The notes under the pieces were generated by a model, which had not been told where the DNA came from, searched no databases, and worked only from the letters and a program-made list of their open reading frames with translations. 64,000 bases of DNA from DASVBE01 sp963770375 (GTDB lineage Bacteria > Actinomycetota > Actinomycetes > Streptosporangiales > Streptosporangiaceae), in assembly GCA_963770375.1 (NCBI GenBank), contig CAVYPM010000011.1, positions 1 through 64,000 on the forward strand. The letters run 5' to 3'. Both the position numbers and the translations under genes were made by a program. Shown here one piece after another: positions 27,961-37,696 of the stretch. Every line of letters begins with the position of its first letter. Within the stretch, counting starts at the first letter, position 1.

Positions 27961-27988
27961 CGGCCCGCGGTGGGCAGACCGCGGGCCG
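27961..27988 (+). terminator. Hairpin after the inhibitor-like lipoprotein
   Basis: CGGCCCGCGGT (27961-27971) and ACCGCGGGCCG (27978-27988) form a perfect 11-base stem with a six-base loop, eleven bases after the stop codon. Confidence 0.7.
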
Positions 27989-28107
27989 GGGCTGGCCAGG
28001 CTCGGTCCGGCCCTCGCGAACCGGGGCCGGACCGGCCACCGGGCGGCCCGGTCCGCAGCAACCACTCCCTGCTGCGGCCCGGGCCGCTTCACCGTGCGCG
28101 GGCGGGG

Positions 28108-28152
28108 CCCGTGCTTGCTTGACCCGTGCTTGCCTGACCCGTGCTTACTTCA
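28108..28152. repeat. 15-base tandem repeat across the Fpg/Nei stop codon
   Basis: Three units, CCCGTGCTTGCTTGA, CCCGTGCTTGCCTGA and CCCGTGCTTACTTCA, run head to tail. The third contains the stop codon of the glycosylase gene (TTA at 28145-28147, i.e. TAA). The other two have TTG (CAA) at that place. Confidence 0.9.
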
Positions 28153-29024
28153 GGAGCCGGGACATCCGGCGGTCGGCCAGCGGCTTGCCGCCGGTCTGGC
28201 AGGTGGGGCAGTACTGCAGGGCCGAATCGGCGAAGGACACCTCGCGGACCGTGTCGCCGCAGACCGGGCACGGCTGCCCGGCCCGGCCGTGCACCGCCAG
28301 CCCGGCCTTCTTCTCCGCCTTCAGGTCGCTGGCGGCAAGTCCCTCGGACCGGCTGACCGCGTCGGTCAGCGTGCTGACGATGACCGTGTGCAGGGCCGCC
28401 GCTTCCTCCCCGGACAGGCTGGCGGCCAGCCGGAACGGCGACATCCTGGCCGCGTGCAGCACCTCGTCGGAGTACGCGTTGCCGATCCCGGCGATGATCT
28501 TCTGGTCCCGCAGCACGCCCTTGATCTGGGTGCGGCGGCCCGCCAGGATCCCGGCCAGCACCTGCGGGGTGAACTCCGGGCTCAGCGGATCGGGCCCGAG
28601 CGAGGCGATCCCCGGCACCAGGGCCGGGTCGGTGACCAGGTACACCGCCAGCCGTTTGCGGGTGCCCTGCTCGGTGAGGTCGAAGCCGGACTCGTCGGTG
28701 AACCGGACCCGGAAGGCCAGCGGGCCCGCGCCCGGGCCGGGGCGGCGCCGCGGGCTGGCTCTCCCGCCAGCGCAGCCAGCCCGCCCGGGCCAGATGGGTG
28801 ATCAGGTGCAGCGGCGGCCCGCCGCCGGAGGGTCCCGTGACCAGGTCGAGAAATTTCCCGTACCGGCCGGTGCCCGTGACGGCCGCCCCGGACAGCGCGC
28901 TCAGCGGCGGGTCATAGGTCTTCAGCACCGCGATCTCGGCCACGTCGGCACGGTCGATGACCCGGCCCACGGCCCGCTCCCGCAGGTCCGCGGCCAGGGC
29001 TTCTACCTCGGGAAGTTCCGGCAC
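28145..29024 (-). CDS. Fpg/Nei-family DNA glycosylase (one frameshift)
   Basis: A base-excision repair enzyme removing oxidised bases and cutting the abasic site. The N-terminus MPELPEVEALA supplies the catalytic Pro and Glu. The helix-two-turn-helix has DQKIIAGIGNAYSDEVL, and the zinc finger is CPVCGDTVREVSFADSALQYCPTC. The frame changes once near 28735-28745 in a run of G/C: the upstream part ends HLARAGWLRWRES and the downstream part resumes PLAFRVRFTDESGFDLTEQGTRKRLAVYLV. Repaired length of about 290 residues is normal. It diverges from nothing nearby; the 5' side faces the repeat region before tRNA-Leu. Confidence 0.85.
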
Positions 29025-29146
29025 AGTCTCATTCTGCCCGGCCAGGGCAAGTCGTATCCGCCCAGGTCAGCCGCCCGGCTGACAGCACGCCCGCGGCCGC
29101 ATAAGCTGCGGCCCAGCACCATGGAAATTCCGGAGCAGCGCAACAT

Positions 29147-29275
29147 GCCAACGAACCGCAGTCTGCGGCGTGGGAGAGGGCCCACGACGCGTACTCAGAC
29201 AACGAACCCCAACCCGCGACGCGGGGAAGGGCCTACGACGCGTACTCAGCACAACGAACGGCAACCCGCGACGTG
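29147..29275. repeat. 51-base intergenic tandem repeat, about 2.5 copies
   Basis: ACGACGCGTACTCAG occurs at 29184-29198 and 29235-29249, exactly 51 bases apart. The flanking CAACGAAC...CCGCGACGYGGGG portion occurs three times (from about 29150, 29201 and 29253). No convincing gene covers the 29025-29362 interval; besides this repeat and the hairpin below I see nothing there. Confidence 0.85.
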
Positions 29276-29280
29276 GGGGT

Positions 29281-29300
29281 CCGGGGGCTCGGGCCCCCGG
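29281..29300 (-). terminator. Hairpin downstream of tRNA-Leu
   Basis: CCGGGGGC (29281-29288) and GCCCCCGG (29293-29300) form a perfect 8-base stem with loop TCGG. It is about 60 bases beyond the 3' end of the minus-strand tRNA-Leu and is likely its terminator. Confidence 0.5.
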
Positions 29301-29362
29301 GAAAGTACCGCGGCCAATCTGGAAGGTGCCCGAAGGGCACCGACCAGCATTCGGCCGGCTCG

Positions 29363-29445
29363 TGGGCGAGGAGGGATTTGAACCCTCACGTCCTTTCGGA
29401 CACACGGACCTGAACCGTGCGCGTCTGCCGTTCCGCCACCCGCCC
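29363..29445 (-). tRNA. tRNA-Leu(CAG)
   Basis: Read on the minus strand, GGGCGGG pairs with CTCGCCC (one G-U). The anticodon arm CACGG-TTCAGGT-CCGTG gives anticodon CAG. A class II variable arm and the T-loop GGTTCAAATCC are present. No CCA is encoded. Confidence 0.95.
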
Positions 29446-29533
29446 CTGGGTGCGGCAGTCAGGTTAGCACGTCCGCAAGCGGGTCCACGCCGCCGATACG
29501 ATCGAAGGCAAGCACGGAGAGGAGGTGCCCCCT

Positions 29534-30289
29534 GTGGGAGTTCTGCAACGCTTCGAGCACCGGCTCGAGGGGATGGTTGAGGGTGCCTTCGCGCGCGCGT
29601 TCAAGTCCGAGCTCCAGCCAGTGGAGATCGCCAGTGCCGTCCAGCGGGAAATGGACGACCGCGCGGCCATCGTGGCCCAGGGCCGGACGCTGGTGCCCAA
29701 CGATTTCGTCGTCGAGCTGGCCGACACCGATTTCCAGCGGCTGGACGTCTACGCCGACAGCCTGGGGATCGAACTGGCCACGCTGGCCCGGGAGCACGCC
29801 AGGGAGCAGGGCTACTCCTTCGTCGGGCCGGTGCGGATGCGGTTCGAGGGAGTCAGGGACCTGACCACGGGCACCTTCCGGATCCGCTCCGGTGTGATCC
29901 GCGGCACCACCGTCGAGGACGGTGAGATCCGGCGCCCCGCCAGTGACCTGCCGCATCCGCCGGGAAGCTTCCATGGCGCGCCCCGGCTGCTGGTGTCAGG
30001 ACCCGAGCAGGGGCCGGGCGGCACGCAGCGCACGTACGAGCTAAGCGCTCCACTGACTATCCTGGGCCGGGGCACCGACTGCGATCTGCGCCTGGTCGAT
30101 CCAGGGGTGTCCCGGCACCACGCCGAGCTGAGGGTGGAGGACGGCGAGGTGGTCCTGGTCGACCTGGGATCCACCAACGGCACCTTCGTGAACGGCCAGC
30201 CGGTCCGGCGCATCTCGCTGACCGACGGGACGCGCGTCACCCTCGGCCGGACCACGCTGGTGTTCCGCCGGGACGGCGACAGCTACTGA
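29534..30289 (+). CDS. fhaA: FHA-domain protein FhaA (DUF3662-FHA)
   Basis: The N-terminal DUF3662 domain (GVLQRFEHRLEGMVEGAFARAFKSELQPVEIASAVQREMDD...VPNDFVVEL) is followed by a linker and a C-terminal FHA domain with GRGTDCDLRLVDPGVSRHHAEL and LGSTNGTFVNG. FhaA binds phosphothreonine proteins such as pseudokinase-lipid II flippase complexes to control peptidoglycan synthesis at the pole. The GTG at 29534 has GAGAGGAGG eight bases upstream; a GTG at 29525 overlaps that site and is less likely. First gene of the growth cluster. The linker is shorter than in the mycobacterial protein. Confidence 0.93.
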   Translation: MGVLQRFEHRLEGMVEGAFARAFKSELQPVEIASAVQREMDDRAAIVAQGRTLVPNDFVVELADTDFQRLDVYADSLGIELATLAREHAREQGYSFVGPVRMRFEGVRDLTTGTFRIRSGVIRGTTVEDGEIRRPASDLPHPPGSFHGAPRLLVSGPEQGPGGTQRTYELSAPLTILGRGTDCDLRLVDPGVSRHHAELRVEDGEVVLVDLGSTNGTFVNGQPVRRISLTDGTRVTLGRTTLVFRRDGDSY

Positions 30290-30347
30290 CCTGAATACCG
30301 CGAGCCCGCGGACCCGGCAGCACCCGGCCACCAAGGACTATGACCAG

Positions 30348-30848
30348 ATGAGCGCCCTGACCCTGACCCTGATCCGGCTGGCGTTCCTGGCTGTCCTCTG
30401 GCTGTTCGTGATCGCCGCCGTGGGCGTGGTGCGGACGGACCTGTTCGGGTCGGCCGGCACCAGCCGCCGGCAGGCCCGCAAGGCGGCCAGGGCGCCACGG
30501 CCCCGGCAGGCTCCGCAGGCCCGGGCCGCCAAGCCCGGCCGGCCGCCGCGCGGCCGGCCCCCGCAGCAGCTTGTGGTGACGGCCGGCGATCTGGCCGGAA
30601 CGACCATCCCGCTGGACGGCCAGCAGATCACCGTCGGCCGGGCCAATGACGCCACGCTTGTGCTCACCGATGACTACGCTTCCACCCGGCATGCCCGGTT
30701 GTTCCCGCAGGACGGCCAGTGGATAGTGGAGGATCTCGGCTCGACGAATGGCACGTACCTGGACCGCCAGAAGGTGACGCAGCCGGTCGCAGTACCGGTC
30801 GGGGTGCCGATCCGGATCGGCAAGACTGTTCTGGAACTGCGCAGATGA
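30348..30848 (+). CDS. fhaB: FHA-domain membrane protein FhaB (FipA-type)
   Basis: A 166-residue protein. One N-terminal membrane helix (LTLIRLAFLAVLWLFVIAAVGVV) leads to a basic linker (RRQARKAARAPRPRQAPQARAAKPGRP) and a C-terminal FHA domain with VGRANDATLVLTDDYASTRHARL and LGSTNGTYLD. It binds phosphothreonine on division or wall proteins and is a PknB-pathway reader at the membrane. The stop TGA overlaps the pstP ATG by four bases, coupling reader and phosphatase. Confidence 0.93.
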   Translation: MSALTLTLIRLAFLAVLWLFVIAAVGVVRTDLFGSAGTSRRQARKAARAPRPRQAPQARAAKPGRPPRGRPPQQLVVTAGDLAGTTIPLDGQQITVGRANDATLVLTDDYASTRHARLFPQDGQWIVEDLGSTNGTYLDRQKVTQPVAVPVGVPIRIGKTVLELRR

Positions 30849-32488
30849 CACTTGCACTCCGCTATGCGGTCCGCTCCGACGTCGGTCTCCTCCGCGAAGG
30901 CAACGAGGACTCCGCCTACGCGGGCCCCTGCCTGCTGGCCATTGCCGACGGGATGGGCGGGCATGCGGCAGGCGAGGTCGCCAGCGCGGTCGCCATTTCC
31001 GCGCTGTCCGCCCTGGACCACGAGCCCGCCGGCGACCTGCTCGACCCGCTGGCCGAGGCGGTCGCCGAGGCGAACATCACGCTGCACGAGATGAGCGTGG
31101 CCGACCCGTCGGTCGAGGGCATGGGCACCACACTGACCGCGATGCTCTGGCAGGGCAGCCACGTGGCGCTGTGCCACATCGGCGACTCCCGCGCCTACAT
31201 GCTGCGGGACGGCGAGCTGTTCCAGATCACCAGGGACCACACGCTGGTCCAGTCGCTGGTCGACGAGGGCCGGCTGACCCCGCAGGCGGCCGCCAGCCAC
31301 CCGCAGCGCTCCCTGCTGCTGCGCGCGCTCGACGGCCGGACCGAGGCCGACCCCGACCTGTCGATCCGCGAGGCCCGGTTCGGCGACCGCTACCTGCTGT
31401 GCTCCGACGGCCTGTCCGACGTGGTCACCGACCAGACCCTGCACAAGACGCTGCAGACCGTCACGGACCCGGACGACGCGGTCATGCAGCTGATCGAGCT
31501 GGCCATCCGCAGCGGCGGCCCGGACAACATCACCTGCATCGTGGCCGACGTGGTGGACACCGACACCGGGCCGGTCCCGCCGAGCCGGGCGCCAGTTGTG
31601 GTCGGCGCGGCGTCGAACACCGACGGCCGCCCGCCGCTGCGCACCGACAGCCCGGCCAGCCGCGCCCATCAGCTCACCCAGGTCCACTCGCACACGGTGA
31701 TCGGCACTATGCCGGGCGCTCCGGTCCCCGCGGGCAGCCCCGGCCAGGGCAGCACGATCCCGGGCAGCACCCTGCCGCCGGCCGGCGACGTGGCGGCCGC
31801 CGCGGCGGCAGCCGGGGCGGGCGGCGCGGTCACCGTCCCGCGGGCCACGATCCCGGGCCGCACCCTGCCGCCCGGCGGCGGGCCAGGCCAGGCCCCGGGC
31901 GGCGCCCACCGGGCACCCGACTCCGGCCCGCCCACCAGGGACTTCCCGGCCGCGAACGGCCCGATCCTGGCCGATGAGGAGCCCGTCGAGACCCGCTACC
32001 CGCGGCGGCGCTGGCCGGTGGTCTCGTTCCTGCTGGTCCTGCTGCTGCTGCTGATCGGCGGGGGCGGCTTCCTCGGCTGGCGGTACATCCAGGGCCAGTA
32101 CTACGTGGGCACCGACGGCCATCAGGTCGTGATCTTCCGCGGGATCAACGAGAAGATCATCGGCATCAGCCTGTCCAGCGTGTACCGCCGGACCGGCATC
32201 CCGCTGACGCACGTGGTGGCCAACGACCGGCAGCAGGTGGTCGACGCCTCGATCCCGCCCAGCAACCTGACCAAGGCCGAGTCGGTGGTGACCGGCATCC
32301 GGCACGACTACACCTGCCAGCAGGCCAACGCCAGCCTGGCCTACTGGGTGGCGCACAAGCCCAAGTCCAGTACCAAGATCGTGAAGAAGCGGGTCAACGG
32401 AAAGATCAAGCGGGTCAGGGTCCCGGTGCCGTACCGGCCTAAGCCGGTCGTCCCGTCGTACTGCTCGCCGTCGGGCGGCTCCGGGTGA
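30845..32488 (+). CDS. pstP: PP2C serine/threonine phosphatase PstP
   Basis: The N-terminal PPM domain (residues 1-235) carries metal-site motifs REGNEDSAY, IADGMGGHAAGEVAS, GDSRAYMLRDG and SDGLSDVV plus GGPDNITC. A long Pro/Gly juxtamembrane linker follows. A membrane helix (VVSFLLVLLLLLIGGGGFLGW) comes next, and then an extracytoplasmic domain with GTDGHQVVIFRGI and SSVYRRTGIPL, ending in a basic KKRVNGKIKRVRVPVP tail. PstP reverses PknB phosphorylation of wall and division proteins. ATG overlaps fhaB stop; its own stop overlaps the SEDS GTG. Confidence 0.95.
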   Translation: MTLALRYAVRSDVGLLREGNEDSAYAGPCLLAIADGMGGHAAGEVASAVAISALSALDHEPAGDLLDPLAEAVAEANITLHEMSVADPSVEGMGTTLTAMLWQGSHVALCHIGDSRAYMLRDGELFQITRDHTLVQSLVDEGRLTPQAAASHPQRSLLLRALDGRTEADPDLSIREARFGDRYLLCSDGLSDVVTDQTLHKTLQTVTDPDDAVMQLIELAIRSGGPDNITCIVADVVDTDTGPVPPSRAPVVVGAASNTDGRPPLRTDSPASRAHQLTQVHSHTVIGTMPGAPVPAGSPGQGSTIPGSTLPPAGDVAAAAAAAGAGGAVTVPRATIPGRTLPPGGGPGQAPGGAHRAPDSGPPTRDFPAANGPILADEEPVETRYPRRRWPVVSFLLVLLLLLIGGGGFLGWRYIQGQYYVGTDGHQVVIFRGINEKIIGISLSSVYRRTGIPLTHVVANDRQQVVDASIPPSNLTKAESVVTGIRHDYTCQQANASLAYWVAHKPKSSTKIVKKRVNGKIKRVRVPVPYRPKPVVPSYCSPSGGSG

Positions 32489-33975
32489 CCGCAGCTCAGC
32501 CGAACGCGGGCCCGACGCCTACCGGCCCGGTGGGGCCGGCCAGGCCGACGCCGACCGGCCCGGTAGGGCCGGCGGTGCCCCGCCCGATCCCGCTGCCCCC
32601 CGGGCGGCGGCAGACCGAGCTGCTCATGCTGATCTTCGCGATCGGCGTGGTCCTGGCCGCGTACGCCGCCACCGGCCTCGGGCTGAACGGCAAGCTGCCC
32701 GCCGGGATCGCCGGGTACGGCCTGGCCTTCGCCGCGCTGATGCTGGCCGCCCACTTCGCCGTGCGCCGCCTGGCCCCGTGGGCCGACCCGCTGCTGCTGC
32801 CGCTGGCCGCCCTGCTGAACGGCCTGGGCATCGTGATGATCTACCGGCTGCAGCAGTCCGGCCGGCACGGCAACCCCGGCGTCAGGATTTCCACCATCAG
32901 CTCCACCACCGTGGCTTACCAGGTGATCTGGAGCGCGATCGGGATCGCCGCCTTCGTGGCGGTGCTGCTGCTGGTCCGGGAGACCCGGGTGCTCCAGCGC
33001 TACACCTACACACTGGGCGCGGCGGGCCTGGTGCTGCTGATGATCCCGGCGCTGCTGCCCGCCAGCCTGAGCGAGATCCAGGGCGCCAAGGTGTGGATCA
33101 CCGTGGGCGGGTTCTCCATCCAGCCGGGTGAGTTCGCCAAGCTCGCGCTGGCCGTGTTCTTCGCCGGCTACCTCGTCGCCAAGCGGGACGTTCTCGCCCT
33201 GGCGGGCAAGCGGGTGCTGGGCATCGACCTGCCCCGGGCCCGCGACCTGGGCCCGGTGCTGATCTGCTGGGTCGCCAGCCTGCTCATCCTGATCTTCGAG
33301 ACCGACATCGGCACGTCGGCGATCTTCTTCGGCCTGTTCGTGTCGATGATCTACATCGCCACCCAGCGGACCTCGTGGCTGCTGATCGGCGTCGGGCTGT
33401 TCCTGGCCGGCGCGTTCGCGGCCAGCAAGCTGTCCAGCCACGTCACCGAGCGGTTCGACATCTGGCTGCACCCGTTCGCCGGGGACAACGCCACCCACTC
33501 GGCCTACCAGCTGGTGCAGGGCCTGGAGGGGATGGCCTACGGCGGGATCCTGGGCAGCGGGCTCGGCCACGGCCAGCCGTACTTCACGCCGCTGGCCCAG
33601 AGCGACTTCATCATCTCCGCGTTCGGCGAGGAACTCGGGCTGACCGGCCTGATGGCGATCCTGATCATCTTCGCGCTGATCGTGCAGCGCGGGCTGCGCG
33701 CCGCGGTCGGGGTCCGTGACCCGTTCGCCAAGCTGCTGGCCGGCGGCCTGTCGTTCGTGCTGGCCCTGCAGGTCTTCGTGATCGTCGGCGGGGTGACCGG
33801 CCTGATCCCGCTGACCGGCATCACCACCCCGTTCATGTCCCAGGGAGGCTCGTCGCTGGTGTCCAGCTGGGCGCTGATCGGCCTGCTGATGCGGGTCAGC
33901 GATACCGCGCGGCGGCCCGCGCCGCAGCCGATCCAGGACGAGGGCATGACCCAGATCGTGCGGGTGAGCGGATGA
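32485..33975 (+). CDS. ftsW/rodA: SEDS peptidoglycan glycosyltransferase FtsW/RodA
   Basis: A 496-residue SEDS protein with about ten membrane helices. It includes WITVGGFSIQPGEFAKLAL, the catalytic acidic loop FETDIGTSAIFFGLF, AYQLVQGLEGMAYGGILGSGLGHG and QSDFIISAFGEELGLTG, ending with ITTPFMSQGGSSLVSSW. It polymerises lipid II together with the class B PBP encoded next. The N-terminus carries a 33-base (11-residue) duplication, PTPTGPVGPAR/PTPTGPVGPAV, cytosolic and probably disordered. GTG start overlaps the pstP stop; the stop overlaps pbpA. By position it corresponds to mycobacterial rodA, so either name is possible. Confidence 0.93.
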   Translation: MTAAQPNAGPTPTGPVGPARPTPTGPVGPAVPRPIPLPPGRRQTELLMLIFAIGVVLAAYAATGLGLNGKLPAGIAGYGLAFAALMLAAHFAVRRLAPWADPLLLPLAALLNGLGIVMIYRLQQSGRHGNPGVRISTISSTTVAYQVIWSAIGIAAFVAVLLLVRETRVLQRYTYTLGAAGLVLLMIPALLPASLSEIQGAKVWITVGGFSIQPGEFAKLALAVFFAGYLVAKRDVLALAGKRVLGIDLPRARDLGPVLICWVASLLILIFETDIGTSAIFFGLFVSMIYIATQRTSWLLIGVGLFLAGAFAASKLSSHVTERFDIWLHPFAGDNATHSAYQLVQGLEGMAYGGILGSGLGHGQPYFTPLAQSDFIISAFGEELGLTGLMAILIIFALIVQRGLRAAVGVRDPFAKLLAGGLSFVLALQVFVIVGGVTGLIPLTGITTPFMSQGGSSLVSSWALIGLLMRVSDTARRPAPQPIQDEGMTQIVRVSG

Positions 33976-35444
33976 ACCGCGCCCTGCTCCGGCTGTCCCT
34001 GGCCTGCCTGGGGATGTTCGTCCTGCTCCTGGTCAACGTCAACTACGTGCAGGCCTTCCGCACGACCAGCCTGGCCGACGCCAAGGGCAACGTCCGGGTC
34101 TTCAACCAGCAGTTCAAGTACCAGCGCGGGTCGATCAAGGCCGGGTCGAAGACCATCGCGGCGTCCCGGCTGGTCAAGGGGAACAGCGGGAACTACCAGC
34201 GGTACTACCCGGACCCTCAGGTCTACGCGCCGATCACGGGCTACTCCGAGCCCTTCGGGCGGACCGGGCTGGAGGAAGCCGAGAACTCCATGCTGTCCGG
34301 CACCGACCCGAAGCTCACGGTGCATAACCTGGTCAGCCTGGTCACCGGCCATTCCCGGCAGGGCGGCACGGTCTACACCACGGTCGTCCCCGGCGTCCAG
34401 GAGGCGGCGTACGCGGCGCTGAAGGCCGAGGGCCGGGAGTCGGGGGTGGTCGCGCTCGACCCGAAGACCGGCGCGATCCTGGCCATGGCCTCGTTCCCGT
34501 CGTTCGACCCGAACAAGTACGTCACGCTCACCGGCAAGAAGCTGGCGCGGGTCGACAAGGCCCTCCAGCTGGCGCCCGGCCACCCGCTGCTGAACCACAC
34601 CACCCAGCTCACCTACCCGCCGGGGTCCTCGTTCAAGGTGATCACCAGCTCGGCCGCGCTGTCGGAAGGCAAGGTGGCCAGCCCGCAGTCCACGGTGCCC
34701 GCTCCCACGCAGCTCAAGCTGGGCAGCAAGGCGCTGATCAACGACGGCGGAGAGACCTGCGGTGACGGCCACCCGCAGCTGATCTTTGCCTTCACGCTGT
34801 CCTGCAACACCGCCTTCGGCCTGCTCGGCCAGAAGGTGACCGGGCCGGTGCTGCACGACTACGCGAACAAGTTCGGCTTCAACAACCCCAAGCTGACCAT
34901 TCCGCTGCCGGTGACCCCGAGCGTCTTCCCGCCGGTCACCGATCCGGCGTTCACCGCCTATCAGGCCATCGGCCAGTTCAGCGACCGGGTGACCCCGCTG
35001 CAAGAGGCCATGATCGCCGCGACCATCGCCAACGGCGGCACGATGATGGCGCCGTACCTCGTCCGCGAGGTGCAGGCGCCGGACCTCAGCCCGGTGCTGA
35101 CCACCACGCCGCAGGAGCTCGGGAGCCCGATCAGCCCGGCCGTGGCCAGCCAGCTGACCCAGATGATGATCTCGGTCACGAACAACCCGGCCGGCACGGC
35201 GTACGCCACGGCCAACCAGAACGTGGCCGGGGTGGAGATCGCCGGCAAGACCGGCACGGCGCAGAACGGCATCAACAACACCAATCTGGACGACGCGGTG
35301 TTCACCTGTTTCGCGCCGGCCAGCAACCCGGTGATAGCTGTCGGCGTCATCGTGAAGGGCGGCGGTTTCGGCGCGGACGCGGCGGCACCCATCGCGGTGA
35401 AGGTCATCCAGGAGTACCTCAGGGAAAAGGGGATGCTCCCGTGA
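33972..35444 (+). CDS. pbpA: Class B penicillin-binding protein PbpA
   Basis: A 490-residue transpeptidase anchored by one N-terminal helix (LSLACLGMFVLLLVNVNYVQAF). The active-site motifs are SSFK (SxxK, in PPGSSFKVITSSA), SCN (in FTLSCNTAFG) and KTGTAQ. The pedestal region has YPDPQVYAPITGYSE. It crosslinks peptidoglycan made by the SEDS partner. ATG overlaps the ftsW/rodA stop. The stop TGA overlaps a GTG that opens a 38-codon ORF leading to pknB. Confidence 0.95.
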   Translation: MNRALLRLSLACLGMFVLLLVNVNYVQAFRTTSLADAKGNVRVFNQQFKYQRGSIKAGSKTIAASRLVKGNSGNYQRYYPDPQVYAPITGYSEPFGRTGLEEAENSMLSGTDPKLTVHNLVSLVTGHSRQGGTVYTTVVPGVQEAAYAALKAEGRESGVVALDPKTGAILAMASFPSFDPNKYVTLTGKKLARVDKALQLAPGHPLLNHTTQLTYPPGSSFKVITSSAALSEGKVASPQSTVPAPTQLKLGSKALINDGGETCGDGHPQLIFAFTLSCNTAFGLLGQKVTGPVLHDYANKFGFNNPKLTIPLPVTPSVFPPVTDPAFTAYQAIGQFSDRVTPLQEAMIAATIANGGTMMAPYLVREVQAPDLSPVLTTTPQELGSPISPAVASQLTQMMISVTNNPAGTAYATANQNVAGVEIAGKTGTAQNGINNTNLDDAVFTCFAPASNPVIAVGVIVKGGGFGADAAAPIAVKVIQEYLREKGMLP

Positions 35445-35544
35445 CCGCCCGCCACCCGCTTGCCGCCGGACGCGGCGGGCAGTACCCAGGACCGGGCCGG
35501 AGGCGCCGCCCCGGTGCAGCGACGACGCAGGACGGTAGCTTCCA

Positions 35545-35557
<13 letters not shown>
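35441..35557 (+). CDS. Candidate 38-residue coupling ORF between pbpA and pknB
   Basis: The ORF starts at a GTG that overlaps the pbpA stop (GTGA) and ends with a TGA that overlaps the pknB ATG (ATGA at 35554). This is exactly the four-base overlap pattern of its neighbours. The predicted peptide is basic and Gly/Pro/Arg-rich (VTARHPLAAGRGG ... QDGSFQCET) with no domain. It could carry ribosomes from pbpA to pknB rather than make a useful product; alternatively the interval is just a leader. Confidence 0.4.
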
Positions 35558-37366
<1,809 letters not shown>

Positions 37367-37394
37367 AACCGACCAGATAGACCAGGAGACGACC

Positions 37395-37643
37395 GTGCCC
37401 AAGTCCCGTGTGCGAAGCAAGGCGGTCTACACGCCGCCGAAAAGATCAGCCAAGGCACAGGTCAGCCCGCGGTGGCTGGTGCCGACCATGCTGGCGTCCC
37501 TGCTGCTGGGGCTGGTCTGGATCTCCCTGTACTACGTCACCGGCGGCAGCAACCCGCTGCAGTCCTGGGCCGGGGCGTGGAACCTGGTGATCGGCTTCGC
37601 GTTCATCATCGTCGGCGTCGGCCTGGCCACCAAGTGGCGTTAG
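37395..37643 (+). CDS. crgA: Cell division protein CrgA
   Basis: An 82-residue protein. A basic N-terminus (MPKSRVRSKAVYTPPKRSAKAQ) precedes two membrane helices (WLVPTMLASLLLGLVWISLYYV and WNLVIGFAFIIVGVGLATKWR), the CrgA signature. It coordinates FtsZ ring and wall synthesis and inhibits septation in aerial hyphae of streptomycetes. It lies 28 bases after the repaired pknB stop, preceded by AGGAGACGACC as ribosome site, so it may be co-transcribed with the cluster. Confidence 0.95.
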   Translation: MPKSRVRSKAVYTPPKRSAKAQVSPRWLVPTMLASLLLGLVWISLYYVTGGSNPLQSWAGAWNLVIGFAFIIVGVGLATKWR

Positions 37644-37690
37644 CCCGGTTCTAGCCCGCACCGCGCAAGCGTGCCGGGCCAGAACCGGGG
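37644..37690. terminator. Bidirectional hairpin between crgA and rhomboid gene
   Basis: CCCGGTTCT-A-GCCCG (from 37644) pairs with CGGGC-C-AGAACCGGG, with a small inner hairpin GCGC-AA-GCGT. It lies directly after the crgA stop and just before the end of the convergent rhomboid gene. Confidence 0.65.
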
Positions 37691-37696
37691 CACGGC

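Noticed and set aside
29147..29275. CRISPR array
   Set aside because: The units are 51 bases in direct tandem with no variable spacers, and no cas gene is in the window.
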